Under the pieces are notes generated by a model. That model was not told the origin of the DNA. It ran no database searches and saw only the letters and a list, made by a program, of their open reading frames with translations. Positions 44,193 to 46,816 of a DNA stretch of 46,816 nucleotides are shown piece after piece (within the stretch, counting starts at the first letter, position 1; each line of letters begins with the position of its first letter). Source of the stretch: Cryobacterium sp. (GTDB taxonomy: Bacteria; Actinomycetota; Actinomycetes; Actinomycetales; Microbacteriaceae); contig NZ_JAODBG010000123.1 in assembly GCF_025463825.1 (NCBI RefSeq), forward strand, positions 1-46,816, given 5' to 3'. The position numbers and the translations under genes were made by a program.

Positions 44193-45314
44193 ATGCACAA
44201 TCGATCGATGCGCACTCCCGATCTATCCCCGCGTGCGACCGGCGGGCTGATGAAATCCGCTGCCGTGCACCCCCGGCTTCTGCAGGCCGTGAAGACGGCC
44301 GTCGCCGTGGCGATCGCCTGGAAGCTGGCCCCGCTGATGCCCGGCGTTGCCGACGAGTACCCCTATTACGCTCCGCTGGGCGTGATCGTGGCCAGTTATC
44401 CCACCCTGATGGGGTCGGTCAAGAACGCGATGCAGACCCTGGCAGGCCTGGTCATCGGCGTGGCCCTGGCCGCCGCGGTGATCCTCTTCAGTGAGCCCAG
44501 CGTGCTCACGGTCTCCCTTGTCGTGGGTATCGGGATGCTGATCGGCGGCATCCGCCAACTCGGCGCCGGCCGGGAGTACGTGCCGATCGCGGGTCTGTTC
44601 GTCTTGATCGTCGGCGGGCCGAACGCCGACGGCTACTCCATCGGCTATATCTCGCAGATGACGCTCGGCGTAGTGCTCGGTCTCGCGGTGAACCTGCTGG
44701 TGGCACCGCCGCTGCGGGTCACCGCTGCGGTGAAAGGACTGTCCCGGCTGCGGGGCGCGCTCGGTGACCACCTCGGGACGGTGGCGGATGCGCTGGACGC
44801 GAATTGGCCGCCGGAAGAGGGCGAGTGGTCCAAGCAGGGCGCCACGCTGGCGGGGACGACGACGGCGGTGCGGCGCGCGCTGGCCGAAGCCGACGAAAGC
44901 CGTCGGATCAACCCGCGGGCGCGCATCCGGCCGCACGATCTCAGAACTGACTACGACGACCTGGCGGCGCTGGAGAACGCGACCTTCTACGTGCGCGACC
45001 TGACCGATGTGCTGGCCGGGGCAGCCTGGGGCACGCCCGTGCCCGTCGAGCTGCCGGCAGCGCTCCGGCCGCCGCTGGCCGCGGCGGCTCGGGCGACGGG
45101 AGCGGTGGTCCACGAATGGGACACCGGCGAGACGAGCCTGGCCTCGCTGGAGACGGCGGAAGCCGCCGTCGCCGCTGTGACCCAGGCGATCCATGACCAT
45201 CGGGAGCTGGGTGCGGAGGCCATCGTCGCGGCCAGCGCCGCGACGCTCGACCTCACCCGGCTGTTGGCAGCGCTCCGGCCCGGGATCGAGCGCGACGTCC
45301 CCGTTCCGGCCTGA
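44193..45314 (+). CDS. FUSC/aromatic-acid-exporter family membrane protein
   Basis: 373 residues from ATG 44193, with GGGAGG about 8 nt upstream. The N-terminal half has about five to six membrane segments (AVKTAVAVAIAWKLAPLMPG, YYAPLGVIVASYPTL, TLAGLVIGVALAAAVI, VLTVSLVVGIGMLIGG, YVPIAGLFVLIVGG, TLGVVLGLAVNLLVAPPLRV). The C-terminal half is a cytosolic helical region. The layout fits DUF939/ArAE proteins, thought to export aromatic acids or similar compounds. ATG 44208 is an in-frame alternative. It diverges from the frameshifted oxidoreductase. Confidence 0.85.
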   Translation: MHNRSMRTPDLSPRATGGLMKSAAVHPRLLQAVKTAVAVAIAWKLAPLMPGVADEYPYYAPLGVIVASYPTLMGSVKNAMQTLAGLVIGVALAAAVILFSEPSVLTVSLVVGIGMLIGGIRQLGAGREYVPIAGLFVLIVGGPNADGYSIGYISQMTLGVVLGLAVNLLVAPPLRVTAAVKGLSRLRGALGDHLGTVADALDANWPPEEGEWSKQGATLAGTTTAVRRALAEADESRRINPRARIRPHDLRTDYDDLAALENATFYVRDLTDVLAGAAWGTPVPVELPAALRPPLAAAARATGAVVHEWDTGETSLASLETAEAAVAAVTQAIHDHRELGAEAIVAASAATLDLTRLLAALRPGIERDVPVPA

Positions 45315-45320
45315 CCCGCA

Positions 45321-45381
45321 CGTCCGGCAGCCGGACGCGCGTCGCGACCGGTTTCCCGCGACGCGCCCGGCGCGCGCCGGG
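45321..45381. terminator. Three consecutive GC hairpins after the FUSC gene
   Basis: CGTCCGG-CAG-CCGGACG (45321-45337), GCGCGTCGCG / CGCGACGCGC (45337-45366) and the palindrome CCCGGCGCGCGCCGGG (45366-45381) lie end to end. No T tract. Most simply a strong terminator between two genes in the same direction. Confidence 0.6.
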
Positions 45382-45457
45382 ATGCTCGTCGATTAGCAGC
45401 CCCGGCCCCGGCGTTCTATTCTCGGGGGTACCCGCACCCAGCGCATTCAGGAGATTC

Positions 45458-46609
45458 GTGAGCACCGGTCGCCCCGCCATCGGACTTGGCTCCCGACGCT
45501 TCCGCCTACTCTTCATCAGCTATGTCATCGGGATGGGCCTGGCGGTCACGGTGCTGCTGTCCGGCTTCCACTGGAACCTGCGCCCGGTGGCCCCCGCCCA
45601 GGCCGGCGGCACCGCGAGCGAGGTCGACACGACAGCGGTGGTCGGCATCCGCACCTTCGTCGCGCCCGGAGACGCCGTGGTCGAGGAAGACGTGGTCTAC
45701 GCCACCGAGCCGGACGGCACCCAGCTGACACTGGATGTGTGCTCCCCCGCTGACACCACCGAGCCTGCGGCTGGATCGGCAACGGATGCGGCGACCGGGA
45801 CGCCGGCCGCCGAGATAAGCGCGACCGACGAAGCCGGCCTCAGCGACGAGGTCGATTCGGCCGTGGCGGCCCCTGGGGGCACCGATGCTGCCACGGAGGC
45901 GGCGGTGGAGCCGGCCCTTCGCCCGGCCGTCATCTCGGTGCATGGCGGCAGCTGGGCCCGCGGCGACAAGGGCAACAGCGACTGGCGGAACGTGTGCGAG
46001 TGGTTGGCCTCTGAGGGGTTCGTGGCGTACTCGGTGAACTACCGCCTGGTCCCACTGGTGAGCTTTCCCGCGGCGATCGACGATGTCGGCCGTGCGGTCG
46101 AGTGGATGCGCGCCAACGCCGGCAGCTATGACGTGGACCCCGACCGGATCGGCGCGTTCGGGGGCTCGGCGGGCGGAAACCTCGCGGCGCTGCTGGGCAG
46201 CCGCGGTCACGGATCCCTCACCGAAGGCAGCCGGGTCGCGGCCGTCGCCGAACTCTCCGGCCCGGTCGACCTCAGTTACGACGGAATCGTGGTGGTCGGC
46301 GGATCGTCCGGACTGGAGCAGATCGCGCTCGACTACCTCGACTGCTCCTCCCTGTTGGACTGCCCGGCGGCGGTCGACGCTTCGGCCGTGAACACGCTGG
46401 ACAGCACCGACCCGCCGGTATTCATCGGCACCTCGAGCGAGGAATTCATTCCGCTCAGCCAGTCGACGGGATTCGCTGCCGACCTGGACGGTCTGGGGAT
46501 CACCAACCAGCTCGTGACGGTGCCGGGAAGCCTGCACTCGATCGGAATCCTCGACGCCGCGATGCGAGTGCAGGTCTCCGAATTCCTCCATCTCCATCTC
46601 GGAACCTAG
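45458..46609 (+). CDS. Membrane-anchored alpha/beta-hydrolase (esterase/lipase-like)
   Basis: 383 residues. GTG 45458 follows AGGAG at good spacing. An N-terminal membrane segment (about residues 15-33) puts the rest outside the cell. The hydrolase core is split by an Ala/Thr/Glu-rich insert (about 100-150). HGGSWARGDKGNSDW is the oxyanion-hole motif, YRLVP follows, and the nucleophile is serine in GAFGGSAGGNLAALLG (about 237). Asp and His candidates lie near FIGTSSEEFIPL and PGSLHSIG. It resembles carboxylesterases of the hormone-sensitive-lipase/BD-FAE group. Substrate unknown. Confidence 0.88.
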   Translation: MSTGRPAIGLGSRRFRLLFISYVIGMGLAVTVLLSGFHWNLRPVAPAQAGGTASEVDTTAVVGIRTFVAPGDAVVEEDVVYATEPDGTQLTLDVCSPADTTEPAAGSATDAATGTPAAEISATDEAGLSDEVDSAVAAPGGTDAATEAAVEPALRPAVISVHGGSWARGDKGNSDWRNVCEWLASEGFVAYSVNYRLVPLVSFPAAIDDVGRAVEWMRANAGSYDVDPDRIGAFGGSAGGNLAALLGSRGHGSLTEGSRVAAVAELSGPVDLSYDGIVVVGGSSGLEQIALDYLDCSSLLDCPAAVDASAVNTLDSTDPPVFIGTSSEEFIPLSQSTGFAADLDGLGITNQLVTVPGSLHSIGILDAAMRVQVSEFLHLHLGT

Positions 46610-46700
46610 CAGGCCGGCCGGACTCGCCGAAGGCCGGTTAATAGCGTCTGAAAAGTTCTCCACAACCGTGCTTTTTCCACACAAAGCTTCGACATCGGGC

Positions 46701-46706
46701 TACATT
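46701..46706 (+). promoter_or_regulatory. Possible -10 box of a leaderless transcript
   Basis: TACATT ends 6 nt before ATG 46713, which places the expected transcription start at the A of the ATG. No good -35 was seen at the usual distance. Confidence 0.4.
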
Positions 46707-46712
46707 GTCTGC

Positions 46713-46816
46713 ATGTCCACCATCGCAGACACTTCCGCCCCCGGCACCCCGCCTGGACCGGGTGTGCCCGCAGATTCACTGGTCGCCGCGGTCGAAGCCG
46801 TTGAACATTTGGGGGC
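46713..46816 (+). CDS. 5' end of a gene, possibly a DUF222 HNH endonuclease (cut by window edge)
   Basis: The frame MSTIADTSAPGTPPG...LVAAVEAVEHLGG is open to the window edge (34 codons). The Ala/Val-rich amphipathic start and leaderless-looking promoter are common for the DUF222-HNH endonuclease families that are abundant in Microbacteriaceae. No diagnostic motif lies inside the window, so the name is a guess. Confidence 0.4.
   Translation, partial: MSTIADTSAPGTPPGPGVPADSLVAAVEAVEHLG

Overview
The window is high-GC DNA from an actinobacterium, most likely the family Microbacteriaceae (Cryobacterium-like is a guess). The basis is base composition, frequent GTG starts, ATGA/GTGA gene overlaps, a Glu-Asp-Phe tRNA cluster, and the families present (DUF1972 glycosyltransferase, actinobacterial Wzz/tyrosine-kinase fusion, YcnI-CopC pair, FUSC transporter). 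No phage, integrase, IS or CRISPR array was seen.

Layout. 1-942: 5' part of a secreted coiled-coil cell-wall protein. 1257-1658: tRNA-Glu, tRNA-Asp and tRNA-Phe with two hairpin terminators. 1748-2539: transglutaminase-like protein. 2643-6958: a decayed polysaccharide locus with an acyltransferase cut by an amber codon, two frameshifted Wzz-like genes, a polymerase/ligase with an amber codon and a probable frameshift, a truncated membrane-anchored gene and an inverted fragment of a PLP decarboxylase. 7142-15764: an intact, tightly overlapping exopolysaccharide operon (priming glycosyl-phosphotransferase, four glycosyltransferases, CDP-alcohol phosphotransferase, tyrosine autokinase with Wzz domain). 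15657-24660: a minus-strand block with two paralogous secreted propeller proteins, a membrane-anchored protein and two more glycosyltransferases, partly coupled by overlaps. 24853-30283: secreted beta-helix protein, cytidylyltransferase, Wzy-like polymerase and a flippase. Together these give a nearly complete Wzx/Wzy-type capsule or exopolysaccharide island with its own surface proteins. CDP-activation genes hint at a phosphodiester-linked substituent.

30316-46816 is mostly ordinary chromosome: proline iminopeptidase, ABC-2 exporter (ATPase with an amber at codon 3), acyl-CoA oxidase, RecQ, a CopC/YcnI copper cluster, an orphan PstS, a DEAD-box RNA helicase with a tandem-repeat disordered N-terminus, a frameshifted NAD(P)-binding pseudogene, a FUSC-type transporter, a membrane-anchored esterase and the start of a possible HNH endonuclease gene.

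The most interesting signal is a 28-nt element present twice (3353-3380 and 7142-7169, 23 identical bases). It carries a Shine-Dalgarno and a GTG start. Each copy opens a short leader ORF that ends in a 4-nt overlap with the first gene of a polysaccharide operon. One copy heads the decayed operon and the other heads the intact one, which suggests a duplicated translationally coupled leader and replacement of one locus by another.
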